64,000 nt of DNA from CAZMGB01 sp964565775 (GCA_964565775.1 CAZMGB010000013.1:1-64000); one strand, 5' to 3'. Positions 8,818 through 18,047 are shown, numbered from the stretch's first letter. Made by a program: numbers and translations. Notes: generated by a model from the letters alone, not told the origin.

Positions 8818-8979
8818 CTCCTCCCGCACCGCGTCGTACACCCGCAGTCGGCCGATCCCGTTCAAATGGCTGCGACCGGCGTCGCTGGACTCTACCCCCG
8901 CGAGCGAGCCGCCGACGGAGCGCGCAACTTCCGACACCAGAATCCGCTCGCCCTTCGCCCTGTCGACGATGCGCGTGGC
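8818..8979 (-). pseudogene. Class III cyclase catalytic-domain tail remnant
   Basis: Immediately after the stop codon of the acyl-CoA synthetase, and in the same frame, the minus strand reads ATRIVDRAKGERILVSEVAR and then HLNGIGRLRVYDAV. This matches the end of class III adenylate/guanylate cyclase domains (ARIA..A.GGEILVS ... LKGI....YEV). About 54 codons survive without a start. It is probably a leftover of a cyclase gene cut by rearrangement, with the synthetase end placed against it. Translation could only come from readthrough of the TAG at 8980-8982. Confidence 0.5.
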
Positions 8980-10701
8980 CTATTTCGTGACCCTCGCCTT
9001 AGTCGTGAAGTCGTCTAGCCTCTCTTTGATCGCCAGCTTGTCGAATTTCCCGACGCTCGTCTTTGGTATCTGATCAGTGATTACGATGAAATCGGGCAGC
9101 ATCCATTTGGTGATGTTGCCTTTGTCAACGCCTTCGGTTTGGAGGTACTTGAGTACGTCCTCCTCGGTCTCCGTGGCCCCCGGCACGAGCGTCACGATGG
9201 CCATCGGCCTCTGACCCCATTTCTCATCCGGGACGCCGACGAAGGTGGCCTCGAGAATGAAGTCCGCCGATGCGGCCAGGTTTTCGAGCAAGACGGTGGG
9301 CACCATCTCCGCGCCACTTCTGATCATGTCCGATACCCGATCCACGATGGTGATGATACCCTCTTCATCAACCGTGGCAACGTCCCCGGTGTGAAACCAC
9401 CCGTCGCGCCAGACCTCAGCGGTCCTCTCAGGGTCCTTGAAGTACTCCTCCATGATCCAGGGTCCTCTGAGTACGATCTCGCCGATGGTCTCGTTGTCGC
9501 GGGGAATGGGATTCCCGTCTTCATCGACAACCTGCACCTCGATGCCGGGTACGGGCAATCCCGTCTTGACCTGGAGCTTCTCCCGTTCCTCTTTAGGCAG
9601 GTTAGTCATGGTCTTCTTCACGAAAGCGGTGATGACAACAGGAGCGGTCTCGGTCATGCCGTATCCGGACGCGGCCGTGAACCCTGGGATCATCTTTTCG
9701 GCTTTCGTCTTGAGACCCAACGGCAACGCTGCGCCGCCCACGCCGACGCTTCTCAGACTGCTCAAGTCATATTTGTTCAGGTCAGGGTACTCGATAATCA
9801 TAGCCAGAGTAGTCGGAACCAGCGCCGTGCTCGTAACCTTCTCCGTCTGCACAAGGTCGCAGAAGCCTTCGACCGTGAACATGCCCGGTAGAACCAGCCT
9901 GTTGGCCGCAAAGACGGACGAGTATGGCATCCCCCATGCGTGGATGTGGAACATGGGGACGTTGAACAACAGCACGGTGTCCTCGCCGAGGCGCACCACC
10001 GAGGGATCCGTACTGAAGCTCCCGCCCACCTGCGTGTGCAGCACCATCAGATAGAGCGCCCTATGGGTGAACATGACGCCCTTGGGCACCCCGGTCGTGC
10101 CGGTGGTGTAGCAGAGGGTGGCATAGGTGTCCTCGTGCAGCATGGGCCACTCGAATTCGGGGGAATGCTCCATGATCAGGTCGTTGTAGGCGTAGAGATT
10201 CTCGATCTTCGTCTCAGGTTTTCCGGGCTTGTCGGAGATGTAGACGAACTTCTCGACGGTGTCCTTTATGCGATCGTAGATGCTTTCAACCAGGGGCAGA
10301 AAGACATCGTCAAAGAAGATCACCTTGTCTTCGGAGTGGGTGATAGTGTGGACGATGTGATCGCGGGAAAGCCTCATATTGATCGGGTGCAGCACCGCTC
10401 CCGTGCAGGGCACCGCGTAGTAGAGCTCCAGGTGATAGTGGTGCGTGAGGGCGATCGTCCCTACCCTGTCCCCCGGTTGGCCCGGCTTCCCAGGCCTGAC
10501 TCCCAGAGCCTTCAAGGCATTGGCCAAGCGGCAGGTGCGCTCATACCACTCACGCCAGGTGAACCGGAAGTACTCGCGAGTGGCCGGATTCCTGTAGACC
10601 ACACCTATCTCGTTTGGATACAGGCCTACCGGTCTCCTCATGAAAGTCGTCAGAAGCAAGGGGTAGTTCTTGCTGTACTCGGGGTAGGTCTTGGCTTCCA
10701 T
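8980..10701 (-). CDS. Acyl-CoA synthetase (AMP-binding, long-chain fatty acid type)
   Basis: ANL-superfamily ligase of 573 residues. The phosphate loop is YTTGTTGVPKG (198-208), followed by an acyl-CoA-synthetase core with SGYGMTETAPV, the GWFHTGDVATVD motif and a C-terminal KTSVGKFDK segment holding the adenylation lysine. It activates a carboxylic acid to an acyl-AMP and then an acyl-CoA. ATG at 10701 is preferred because family members begin at this point and a purine-rich stretch (AAGGGG) lies upstream. It is a single minus-strand gene, divergent from the carboxylesterase, so esterase-released acids are a plausible but unproven substrate. Its TAG stop is followed in frame by a cyclase remnant. 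Confidence 0.87.
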   Translation of the reverse strand: MEAKTYPEYSKNYPLLLTTFMRRPVGLYPNEIGVVYRNPATREYFRFTWREWYERTCRLANALKALGVRPGKPGQPGDRVGTIALTHHYHLELYYAVPCTGAVLHPINMRLSRDHIVHTITHSEDKVIFFDDVFLPLVESIYDRIKDTVEKFVYISDKPGKPETKIENLYAYNDLIMEHSPEFEWPMLHEDTYATLCYTTGTTGVPKGVMFTHRALYLMVLHTQVGGSFSTDPSVVRLGEDTVLLFNVPMFHIHAWGMPYSSVFAANRLVLPGMFTVEGFCDLVQTEKVTSTALVPTTLAMIIEYPDLNKYDLSSLRSVGVGGAALPLGLKTKAEKMIPGFTAASGYGMTETAPVVITAFVKKTMTNLPKEEREKLQVKTGLPVPGIEVQVVDEDGNPIPRDNETIGEIVLRGPWIMEEYFKDPERTAEVWRDGWFHTGDVATVDEEGIITIVDRVSDMIRSGAEMVPTVLLENLAASADFILEATFVGVPDEKWGQRPMAIVTLVPGATETEEDVLKYLQTEGVDKGNITKWMLPDFIVITDQIPKTSVGKFDKLAIKERLDDFTTKARVTK

Positions 10702-11002
10702 CCTTCTTCGTCCCCTTTCCCTTTGGCACCCCCAAGCGCTTAGGCCTGCCGGACGCACCTATGGTAGCGAATGGAACAAGTGGAAAAGCACTATCCTGAA
10801 ACGCTGGCGGGACCTCTTCAGGGTCAGCGTTTCCCATCTCAGTCTGATGGCCCCGCAGCGGCGCCGCGCCGACCGAATCTCAGGCTACGCCCGCCCCCAA
10901 AACCTGTCAACCTTGTCCTACCGTCGGAGATGGCGGCGCTTCCCGACCCCTGCTGAGCGCCGGGCCGCGCGTCCACACTCCGGCTGCCGGATGTGAGTAG
11001 CT
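10702..11002. other. Intergenic region between divergent genes
   Basis: About 300 bases between the acyl-CoA synthetase and the leaderless promoter cassette. It presumably holds the synthetase promoter. I see no convincing coding potential, structured RNA or repeat. Confidence 0.4.
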
Positions 11003-11042
11003 AGGTGCAGGGCTGGGGCGGATGATGTAGTATGTGGGCGCT
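11003..11042 (+). promoter_or_regulatory. Leaderless-type promoter, cassette copy A
   Basis: The hexamer TAGTAT (11028-11033) lies nine bases before ATG at 11043, the geometry expected when transcription starts at or next to the start codon. The preceding GGGCTGGGGCGGATGATG is nearly identical to a segment of the copy at 29.4 kb, where TAGGAT is also nine bases before GTG. The first codons after it are shared too. Confidence 0.55.
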
Positions 11043-11156
11043 ATGGAGCCGCGCATCCAGTACGCCAGGACCAACGACGGCGTGAGCATCGCCTTCTGGA
11101 CGTGGACGAAAGGGAGGAGGAGGAACGCGGCGACGAAGGAGAGAGAGCATGAGTGA
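11043..11156 (+). CDS. Short leader ORF, truncated N-terminus of an alpha/beta-hydrolase-type regulator
   Basis: The 37-codon ORF starts MEPRIQYARTNDGVSIAFWT. This matches the N-terminus of the large proteins with an alpha/beta-hydrolase domain fused to LuxR or cyclase domains that are common in this kind of genome. After WT it runs into low-complexity Arg/Glu codons and stops at TGA 11154-11156, overlapping the carboxylesterase start (11149) by eight bases. It has lost its own domain, so it is either a gene remnant or a leader cistron coupling translation to the esterase. See the parallel copy at 29345-29395. Confidence 0.5.
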   Translation: MEPRIQYARTNDGVSIAFWTWTKGRRRNAATKEREHE

Positions 11157-12699
11157 GATCGTCGAGACCAGCAGGGGCAAGCTGCAGGGTAGCGCCGAAA
11201 GAGGGCTCTCCGTCTTCCGCGGCGTCCCCTTCGCGCGGCCGCCGGTCGGCGACCTTCGCTTCCGCGCGCCGCAGCCCCTCGAGCCCTGGAGCGGCGTGCG
11301 CGAGGCGACGAGCTTCGGCAAGAGGGCGATGCAAATCCCGAATCAGGCCCTCGAGGCGCTCATAGGCCGCGCGCCGGAGCGACCGCCGATCGACGAGGAT
11401 TGCCTCTACCTCAACCTGTGGACACCGGGCACCGATGGCGGGCGGCGGCCGGTGATGGTGTGGATCCATGGCGGCGGGTTCACATTCGGCACCGGCTCAG
11501 AGTTGCTCTATGACGGCACGACCCTTGCCTCGCGGGGCGACGTCGTCGTGGTGACCATCAACTACCGACTTGGCGCGCTCGGCTTCCTCTGCGTGCCCGC
11601 CTTCGCCGACCAGGAGAGTGAGACCTGCACCAACTTCGGCATGCTCGACCAGGTGGCGGCGCTCGAATGGGTGCGTGACGAGATCGCGGCGTTCGGAGGC
11701 GACCCGGACAACGTGACCATCTTCGGCGAATCCGCCGGCGCCATGAGCGTCGGGTCGCTAATGGCTTCGCCCAGGGCGGCGGGGCTGTTCAGGCGCGCGA
11801 TCCTGCAGAGCGGCGCCGCGCACAACGTGCTAACGCTCGACGAGGCCCAGAGGAACGCGACGGCCTTCGCCGAAGCGCTGGGCGCCGGGGACTTGACCGC
11901 CGGTCGCCTCCGCTCGATCTCCGCCGCGGACATCCTCCAGGCCCAGGCGAAGATGGAGGCTTCCGACCGCGAGAGGATGCGGGATGGGCCCTCGGCCAGG
12001 TTGCGTTTCGAGCCGGTAGTCGACGGCCACTTCCTCGACGAGATGCCTATCGACGCCGTCCGCGGTGGTTTGTCGAAGGACGTATCGCTGCTGGTCGGCA
12101 CGAACGCTGACGAGTGGAAGCTGTTCGTGGCTATGTGGCCGGGCATGGCCAAGATGTCGGAGGACGAGGCGGCTCGCCGGGTGGGATGGCTTGTCTCACC
12201 GGACGCCGACGCGGAGCGCGGCCGCGCGATACTCCAGACGTACCGTGACGCCCGCGCCGCCCGCAGCCAGCCGACCGAGGCGTTTGAGTTGTTCTTGGCG
12301 GCCCAGACCGATCACATGGCCCGCGTCCCCGCCGACCGCCTGGCCGAGGCCCAGGCCGCTCACCAGCGGCAGGTATTCATGTATCGCTTCGACTGGCGCT
12401 CCCCGGCAGCCAACGGCGCTCTCGGTGCCTGCCACGCGCTTGACCTCCCCTTCGTCTTCGGCACGCAAAGGCTCGTCCCCGGATTTGTCGGCAAGGGACC
12501 CGACGTCGACGCGCTGGCAACGAAGATCGTCGACGCCTGGCTCGCCTTTGCGCGCAGCGGCGACCCGAGCACTGAGGCTCTCCACTGGCCGCCGTTCGAC
12601 GCCGAGCGCCGGAGCACGATGATCCTCGACCGTGAATGCCGGGTGGAGGAACGGCCTCAGGAGGCGGAGCGTCGCTGCTGGGACGGTGTCATCGCCTAG
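11149..12699 (+). CDS. Type B carboxylesterase
   Basis: The 516-residue alpha/beta hydrolase is of the carboxylesterase type B (PnbA/cholinesterase) family. The oxyanion hole is HGGG (107-110), the nucleophile is S195 in FGESAGAMS, and the N-terminal EDCLYLN motif is present. The catalytic histidine is probably in GACHALDLPF. It hydrolyses carboxylic esters. There is no signal peptide, so it should be cytoplasmic. ATG at 11149 follows a GAAGGAGAG ribosome-binding site. The start overlaps the leader ORF above, suggesting coupled translation. A role in de-esterifying plant-type glycosides would suit the neighbouring GH3 and GH78 enzymes. Confidence 0.9.
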   Translation: MSEIVETSRGKLQGSAERGLSVFRGVPFARPPVGDLRFRAPQPLEPWSGVREATSFGKRAMQIPNQALEALIGRAPERPPIDEDCLYLNLWTPGTDGGRRPVMVWIHGGGFTFGTGSELLYDGTTLASRGDVVVVTINYRLGALGFLCVPAFADQESETCTNFGMLDQVAALEWVRDEIAAFGGDPDNVTIFGESAGAMSVGSLMASPRAAGLFRRAILQSGAAHNVLTLDEAQRNATAFAEALGAGDLTAGRLRSISAADILQAQAKMEASDRERMRDGPSARLRFEPVVDGHFLDEMPIDAVRGGLSKDVSLLVGTNADEWKLFVAMWPGMAKMSEDEAARRVGWLVSPDADAERGRAILQTYRDARAARSQPTEAFELFLAAQTDHMARVPADRLAEAQAAHQRQVFMYRFDWRSPAANGALGACHALDLPFVFGTQRLVPGFVGKGPDVDALATKIVDAWLAFARSGDPSTEALHWPPFDAERRSTMILDRECRVEERPQEAERRCWDGVIA

Positions 12700-12845
12700 C
12701 CCGTAGCGAGACTCGCTGCCTATCCGCATACCGACACCCCGTGTGAGGCGCCAGGTCCAGAAGCCGACACGGCTCCATGCCCCGCCGGCGTTGTCCCGAC
12801 AGTGGGAGATGCGAAGTGACGAATGACGACCCAAGGGATCGACCC

Positions 12846-15308
12846 ATGGACGAGCGCATCGAAAGCCTGCTCGGCCGGATGACCCTCGAAGAGAAGGTGT
12901 CGATGACCACCGGCTCGGGGCTCTGGCACAGCACCGGCGTCGAGCGGCTGGGGATACCGCCGCTCAAGGTCACCGACGGCCCCAACGGCGCGCGCGGCGA
13001 GGATCGCGGCGGGACGACGTCGGCGTCCTTCCCCGTGGGTGTGGCAATGGCCGCCACGTGGGACCCCGACCTCATCCGCATGGTGGGGTCGGCGCTCGGC
13101 GAGGAGGCGAAGAGCAAGGGCGCCCAGGTGCTGCTCGGCCCGACGGTCAACATCCACCGCACGCCTCTTGCGGGCCGGAACTTCGAGTGCTACTCAGAAG
13201 ACCCCTACCTCAGCGGGCGCATAGCGGTCGCATTCGTGGAGGGTGTGCAGGGGCAGGGCGTCGGCGCCTGCGTGAAGCACTTCGTCTGCAACGACTCCGA
13301 GTTCGAGCGCTTCACGATCAGCTCAGAGGTAGGGGAACGGGCGCTGCGGGAGATCTACCTCGTGCCGTTCGAGATGGCGGTCACAGAGGGCGACCCGTGG
13401 GCGATCATGGGCGCATACAACCGTGTGAACGGCAGCTACGCCTGTAGCAACCGCCGCCTGCTCACCGAGGTCCTCCGCGATGAGTGGGGGTTCCGAGGGT
13501 TCGTCGTCTCCGACTGGGGCGCCCTCAAGGACGGCACCGCCGAGGCGGCCAACGCCGGCCTCGACCTCGAGATGCCCGGCCCCGGCTGGCACCTGGGGAG
13601 CCGGCTGCTCGACGCCGTGCGCTCCGGCGACGTCGAAGAGGCGACCGTCGACAACACCGTCCGTCGGCTGCTGCGCGTCCTCATCCTCTCGGGCCGGCTC
13701 GACGATCCCGAGGAGCAGCCCGAGCGATCCGACGACCGCCCCGAGCACCGGGAGCTGGCGCGCCGCGTGGCGGCCGAGGCCATGGTGCTGCTCAAGAACG
13801 AGGGCGGCCTGCTCCCGCTCGACCGCTCCCGGCTCCGCACCCTCGCCGTCATCGGGCCGAACGCTGAGGTGGGGCAGATAATGGGCGGCGGCAGCTCACA
13901 CGTGACGCCTCACTACGTCATCCACCCGCTCGAGGCGCTGCGCAAGCGCTGCTGTAGTGACGTGACCGTCGTACACAAGCAGGGCTGCCTCAATCACAAG
14001 TTCACGCCGGAGATCGAGGGGGCGCACTACGCGTCGGGCGCTGAGGACGACCACCGGCGCGTCACCGTCGAGTACTTCGACAGCCCCGACTGCACGGGCG
14101 AGGTGGTTCACGCGCGGAAGGTGCGGCAGATCGGCGCCCGCTTCTTTGGGCCGGTGCCCGGAGTCGCTGACAGCCAGCGCTTCTCGTGCCGGTGGACGGC
14201 GACGTTTACCCCCGATACCACCGGCGTCCACACCTTCGGGCTCGTCGTCGCCGGTCTCGGTCGTCTCCTCGTCGACGGTGTCGTGGTGATCGACAACTGG
14301 ACGGATCCCCAGCCGGCGGACTGGCTCTCCGGTCGCGGCTCCACGGAGGTCACCGCCGAAATCGAGATGGAGGCCGGCAAGACCTACGAGCTCAAGATCG
14401 AATACAGCCGCAACGGCGTCCCCGGCATCGCAGGCCTGCGGTGCGGTATGGTGCCACCGGTGCCCGAGGACCTCATGGAGCGGGCTGTCGCCGCAGCGGC
14501 GGCTGCCGACGCCGCCGTGCTCGTCGTTGGGACGACCGGCGAGTGGGAGACTGAGGGGAACGACCGTCGTGACATGGAGCTCCCCGGCCGCCAGCGCGAG
14601 CTGATCGAAAAGGTCACCTCCGCCAACCCCAACACCGTCGTGGTCGTGAACGCCGCCAGCCCCATCGCGATGGACTGGCTCGGCCGGGCGCACGCCGTGC
14701 TGCTGGCCTGGTTTCCGGGCCAGGAGTTCGGCAACGCCCTCGCCGATGTGCTGTTCGGCGACGCCAACCCCTCGGGTAAGCTCCCCACCACGTTCCCGAA
14801 GCGCCTCCAGGACCACCCAGCGTTCTTCAACTATCCCGGCGAGAACGGCCGCGTGCTCTACGGCGAGGGCATCTTCGTCGGCTACCGCGGCTACGACGCC
14901 CGCGATGTCGAGCCCCTCTTCCCATTCGGACACGGCCTCTCCTACACCACGTTCGCGCACGGCGACGCCCGCGTGACCGTGAAGGGAGGCGACACAGTCG
15001 TGGTGGAGGTCGACGTTACGAACACGGGTGACCGTGCCGGCCGGGAAGTCGTCCAGTGCTACGTCCGCGACGTGCGGGCGAGCCTGGCCCGCCCAGCGAA
15101 GGAGCTGAAGGGCTTCACCAAAGTGTCGCTTGAGCCGGGGGAGACGACGACCGCGCGAATCGTCCTCGGCCGTCGGGCATTCTCGTTCTACGACCCCCGC
15201 AGCGCCGGCTGGGTGCTCGAGCCCGGCGACTTCGAGTTGCTCATCGGCTCGTCGTCGCGCGACATTCGCGCCGCCGCGACGGTCAACCTCACCGGTGAGG
15301 CGACGTGA
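12846..15308 (+). CDS. GH3 beta-glucosidase with PA14 insert
   Basis: Glycoside hydrolase family 3 protein of about 820 residues. Order: N-terminal TIM-barrel domain with nucleophile D223 in VVSDWGA, alpha/beta sandwich domain with a PA14 domain inserted at roughly residues 405-545 (EYFDSPDCTGE to GLRCG), and a C-terminal fibronectin-III-like domain (VTNTGDRAGREVVQ). This is the layout of PA14-containing beta-glucosidases, in which PA14 shapes the substrate pocket. It releases terminal beta-linked glucose or a similar sugar. No signal peptide is seen. ATG at 12846 has AAGGGA eight bases upstream; GTG at 12816 with GGGAGA is an alternative that adds ten residues. Confidence 0.9.
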   Translation: MDERIESLLGRMTLEEKVSMTTGSGLWHSTGVERLGIPPLKVTDGPNGARGEDRGGTTSASFPVGVAMAATWDPDLIRMVGSALGEEAKSKGAQVLLGPTVNIHRTPLAGRNFECYSEDPYLSGRIAVAFVEGVQGQGVGACVKHFVCNDSEFERFTISSEVGERALREIYLVPFEMAVTEGDPWAIMGAYNRVNGSYACSNRRLLTEVLRDEWGFRGFVVSDWGALKDGTAEAANAGLDLEMPGPGWHLGSRLLDAVRSGDVEEATVDNTVRRLLRVLILSGRLDDPEEQPERSDDRPEHRELARRVAAEAMVLLKNEGGLLPLDRSRLRTLAVIGPNAEVGQIMGGGSSHVTPHYVIHPLEALRKRCCSDVTVVHKQGCLNHKFTPEIEGAHYASGAEDDHRRVTVEYFDSPDCTGEVVHARKVRQIGARFFGPVPGVADSQRFSCRWTATFTPDTTGVHTFGLVVAGLGRLLVDGVVVIDNWTDPQPADWLSGRGSTEVTAEIEMEAGKTYELKIEYSRNGVPGIAGLRCGMVPPVPEDLMERAVAAAAAADAAVLVVGTTGEWETEGNDRRDMELPGRQRELIEKVTSANPNTVVVVNAASPIAMDWLGRAHAVLLAWFPGQEFGNALADVLFGDANPSGKLPTTFPKRLQDHPAFFNYPGENGRVLYGEGIFVGYRGYDARDVEPLFPFGHGLSYTTFAHGDARVTVKGGDTVVVEVDVTNTGDRAGREVVQCYVRDVRASLARPAKELKGFTKVSLEPGETTTARIVLGRRAFSFYDPRSAGWVLEPGDFELLIGSSSRDIRAAATVNLTGEAT

Positions 15309-15344
15309 GGCTCACGGGCGTGACTGGCCTATCATTGGTGGGGG

Positions 15345-15475
15345 ATCTCACCTACCCCCGCCTGAAGGCGAGGGCATAGATTGTCTTCCGATGCCCCAGC
15401 GTTCACGCTGGGGGTCTTGCGGAATCTGGCGCTCGAAGGCCCACCAAGAACGCGCCAATCACTCACGGGCCGGTC
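15345..15475 (+). repeat. Paired-hairpin repeat, copy 2
   Basis: Same orientation as copy 1. Hairpin 1 is around CCGCCTGAAGGCGAGG (15355-15373). The linker GGCATAGATTGTCTTCCGAT is followed by hairpin 2, CCCCAGCG TTCA CGCTGGGG (15394-15413), and a tail with GAAGGCCCACCAAG. It lies directly downstream of the GH3 gene, so copies 1 and 2 bracket the 210-15308 block as direct repeats. Confidence 0.72.
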
Positions 15476-15558
15476 TCTTGACGCGAGAGCGTGCGTCGAT
15501 TAGGGTTCAACCGCTGGGAATGAAGTAAAGGGTTTCTGACAAAGGAGTGCTCCGCGAG

Positions 15559-16632
15559 ATGAACAGCCAGGACGCCTACGAAAGCCTTGCGGCGGCGGTG
15601 GGTTTCGCCGGCTCGGCCCGCCTGCGCCGTGTGCTCGAGCACCTGATGACCCCACGGCAGGCGCAGATGGCCGCCGCCCTGCCGGCAACCGTCGCTGAGG
15701 TCGCCGAGAAGACGGGATTCCCTGAGGGTGAGGTGCGGACCGCTCTCGACGACCTCTTCTACAAGGGTGTCGCGTTCCCGCGAGGCGACTTCGCCAACCG
15801 TGACTACTATCGATTCGCCCGCAACATCACCCAGCTTCACGACGCCAGCATGGCCACCCAGGCCCGCGACGTGGTGAAGGACAGGCCGTACTATGAGCTG
15901 TGGTACGACTTCATCATGAATGAGATGTACCCGCGGACCGCCGACGCCTTCCGGCAGGCGAAGGCCCCTCTGACGCGCGTCGTACCCGCCTGCAAGGCCA
16001 TCAAAGGGCTGCCGGACATCCTTCCATCCGAGAACTTCCCGGAGATGCTGAAAGCCCAGGAGCTCATCGCCGTGGTGCCGTGCTCCTGCCGCTACTGCAC
16101 CACAGCCGTCGACGAGCACTGCGAGCGTACCAGCGAGGAAGAGCGCTGGAACTGCCTCCAGTTCGGTCGCGGTGCCGAGTACGTCGTCAAGCGCGGGTCG
16201 GGCAGACAACTGAGCGTCGAGGAGGCCCTGGAGCTCTGCGAGAAGGTCGAAGAGGACGGCCTGGTCCACCAGTGGCGGAACAGCGCCACGATGACCGGCG
16301 TCAACACGAGCTGCCAGTGCTGCCGCGACTGCTGCATGATCTACGTGCCGATAGATCAGGCGCAGTTGCCCGTCAGCACGGTCTGGGAGAAGAGCCGCTA
16401 TCAGGCCTACATGGCGGACCTGAATGCCTGCGACGGCTGCCAGGACTGCGTCGACCGCTGCCCGTTCGACGCCATAACCATGGCCAAGGTCGAGGGCAGC
16501 CGCAAGCTCAAGGCCTCTATCATCGAGGACAACTGCTTCGGCTGCGGTTCCTGCGTGGTCGGCTGCGAGCCCGCAGCTCTGAAGATGAAGGTGGTCCGGC
16601 CCCCGGAGTTCATCCCCGGTGCGGTCGCCTAG
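15559..16632 (+). CDS. 4Fe-4S ferredoxin-type protein with N-terminal winged helix
   Basis: The 357-residue protein begins with a winged-helix-like region (TVAEVAEKTGFPEGEVRTAL), then a central domain with cysteine clusters (CSCRYC; TSCQCCRDCC). It ends with two classical 4Fe-4S motifs, CDGCQDCVDRCP and CFGCGSCVVGC. It probably carries electrons or supports assembly of a larger redox enzyme. Similar multi-cysteine proteins occur as single genes in anaerobic and Chloroflexota genomes without a defined role. ATG at 15559 is preferred to GTG at 15547 because AAAGGAG (15541-15547) is correctly placed for the ATG and overlaps the GTG. The next gene, 39 bases on, encodes a hotdog-fold protein and may be co-transcribed. 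Confidence 0.75.
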   Translation: MNSQDAYESLAAAVGFAGSARLRRVLEHLMTPRQAQMAAALPATVAEVAEKTGFPEGEVRTALDDLFYKGVAFPRGDFANRDYYRFARNITQLHDASMATQARDVVKDRPYYELWYDFIMNEMYPRTADAFRQAKAPLTRVVPACKAIKGLPDILPSENFPEMLKAQELIAVVPCSCRYCTTAVDEHCERTSEEERWNCLQFGRGAEYVVKRGSGRQLSVEEALELCEKVEEDGLVHQWRNSATMTGVNTSCQCCRDCCMIYVPIDQAQLPVSTVWEKSRYQAYMADLNACDGCQDCVDRCPFDAITMAKVEGSRKLKASIIEDNCFGCGSCVVGCEPAALKMKVVRPPEFIPGAVA

Positions 16633-16671
16633 CCTTATCGACATGCCTGGTCAAGCAACGGAGGTGCTGAG

Positions 16672-17565
16672 ATGGGTGACGACATCACTGTGAAGGCTGG
16701 TCGCCTCTACGGTCCCTGGCGCCAGCCGCGTAACCTCTACAACGAAATACCCGGCTCCATCCATGATGATACGACGGCACAGAAACTGGGCTTCCGGGGC
16801 GGCACGGTCGCCGGTAACGTCCACTTCGAGATGCTGGTGCCCCTTCTGTTGAAGGCCTTCGGCCAACGCTGGTTCGAGCGGGGCACCCTCTCCATCGACT
16901 TCAAGTATGCGACCGTCGACTACGAGGAGGTTCGAGGGATCGTCGACATGCCGCCCGAAGGAGCTACAGATGCCCAGGTCGCGGTCCTGATGGAGCGCCC
17001 CGCTGGCGAGGTCGTGGGGATCGGAACCGCTGCTGTGGGTGACCCTGGCGTGCAAACAGCGCTGGCGACCAAAGACCTGAGCAAGTACGACTCCGGCGAG
17101 TACAAAGCGCTCAAGAACGTCCAGGTCGGAGACGGGTTCCCGGTCGTCGAATCTGTCGTCACCAGGCAGGTCGCCGAAGAGCGGATGAAGGTGATCACTG
17201 ATCCCCTTCCCTGGTACGTCGGCGAGTCGCCCTGGGGCGGCCCGATCGTGACCCCCACGGTCATGGTCAATGCTCTGACGGCCGGCCAGAGGGCTTTCCT
17301 GGGGGACCGCCGGGGCATGGGCGTCGGCCTCTTCGGGGCCATCGAAATCAGGAACGTCAGCGGACCCGTATTCGTCGACCAGAAGTACTCTGCGGGCGGC
17401 CAGGTCGTCGCGCGCGGCCAGAGCCCCAAAACCGAGTACATCTGGTACGAGTCGTACCTGGAGGACGCCGGCGGCAAGCGCATCGCCGAGATGCTGATGC
17501 AGTTGCGGTTCATGAAGGGATCCGCGGACCTCATACCGTCAACGAGGCGGGCCGAAAGGGCCTGA
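16672..17565 (+). CDS. MaoC/hotdog-fold protein
   Basis: The 297-residue protein looks like a double-hotdog protein. The N-terminal half has IHDDTTAQKLGFRGGTVAG, which resembles the MaoC hydratase segment around its catalytic Asp and His. The second half has PTVMVNALTAGQRAFL and a GLFGAIEIRNVSGPVF strand pair like the second hotdog. Members hydrate enoyl-CoAs or hydrolyse thioesters. The substrate is not evident here and the catalytic residues are not fully canonical. ATG follows GGAGGTGC closely. It sits behind the Fe-S gene on the same strand. Confidence 0.65.
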   Translation: MGDDITVKAGRLYGPWRQPRNLYNEIPGSIHDDTTAQKLGFRGGTVAGNVHFEMLVPLLLKAFGQRWFERGTLSIDFKYATVDYEEVRGIVDMPPEGATDAQVAVLMERPAGEVVGIGTAAVGDPGVQTALATKDLSKYDSGEYKALKNVQVGDGFPVVESVVTRQVAEERMKVITDPLPWYVGESPWGGPIVTPTVMVNALTAGQRAFLGDRRGMGVGLFGAIEIRNVSGPVFVDQKYSAGGQVVARGQSPKTEYIWYESYLEDAGGKRIAEMLMQLRFMKGSADLIPSTRRAERA

Positions 17566-17665
17566 GCATCTGCGAGCGCGGGCTCCGCCGTCGGTCGGCC
17601 CGCGCTCAGACGTGGTCGCACACGGTCTTCCCATGGCTCTCGGTCCGAGCGGTAGGGTAGTCGTC

Positions 17666-17908
17666 ATGGAGGGGCCCGGCTTCCACCCGCCGGACATGTT
17701 CGACCGCGCTCTCGGCCTGGGTTGGCATCACAGCGCCTGGGACCACCGCAAGATCATTCACAGTTCAGAGGACAAGGTTCACTTCGATACCCGCTTCAGC
17801 CGCTACCGGGAAGACGGCACCAAGATCGGCACTTACGACTCGCTCTACGTCGTCACCAAGCAGGACGGCCATTGGGGCGTCCAGGCACGTTCGAGCTTCG
17901 CGCCTTGA
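17666..17908 (+). pseudogene. NTF2/SnoaL-like protein, C-terminal fragment
   Basis: From FHPPDMFDRALGLGW onward this reads as the last ~70 residues of an NTF2-like (SnoaL/DUF4440) protein, with the strand pattern DKVHFDTRFSRYREDG and YDSLYVVTKQDGHWGVQARS. Family members are about 130-150 residues, so the N-terminal half is missing and the sequence before 17666 does not supply it. An ATG at 17666 could still give an 80-residue product, but a truncated gene is more likely. Confidence 0.5.
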
Positions 17909-18047
17909 CCGGCGGCCGCCTCGCCGGTGGGCACGAGCCCGAACTCAGGTTCCAGTTGACATCTCCTCCAGAGGGCCGCGATGGCCACGTGCTCCGTCCC
18001 ATCGATCAAGTGCGGTTCAGCTCGCTCACCCCGGCCGAGCATGAGTA

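Noticed and set aside
13896..14960. 354-codon minus-strand frame within the GH3 region
   Set aside because: Shadow of the GH3/PA14 coding sequence; no recognisable domain and no ribosome-binding site.
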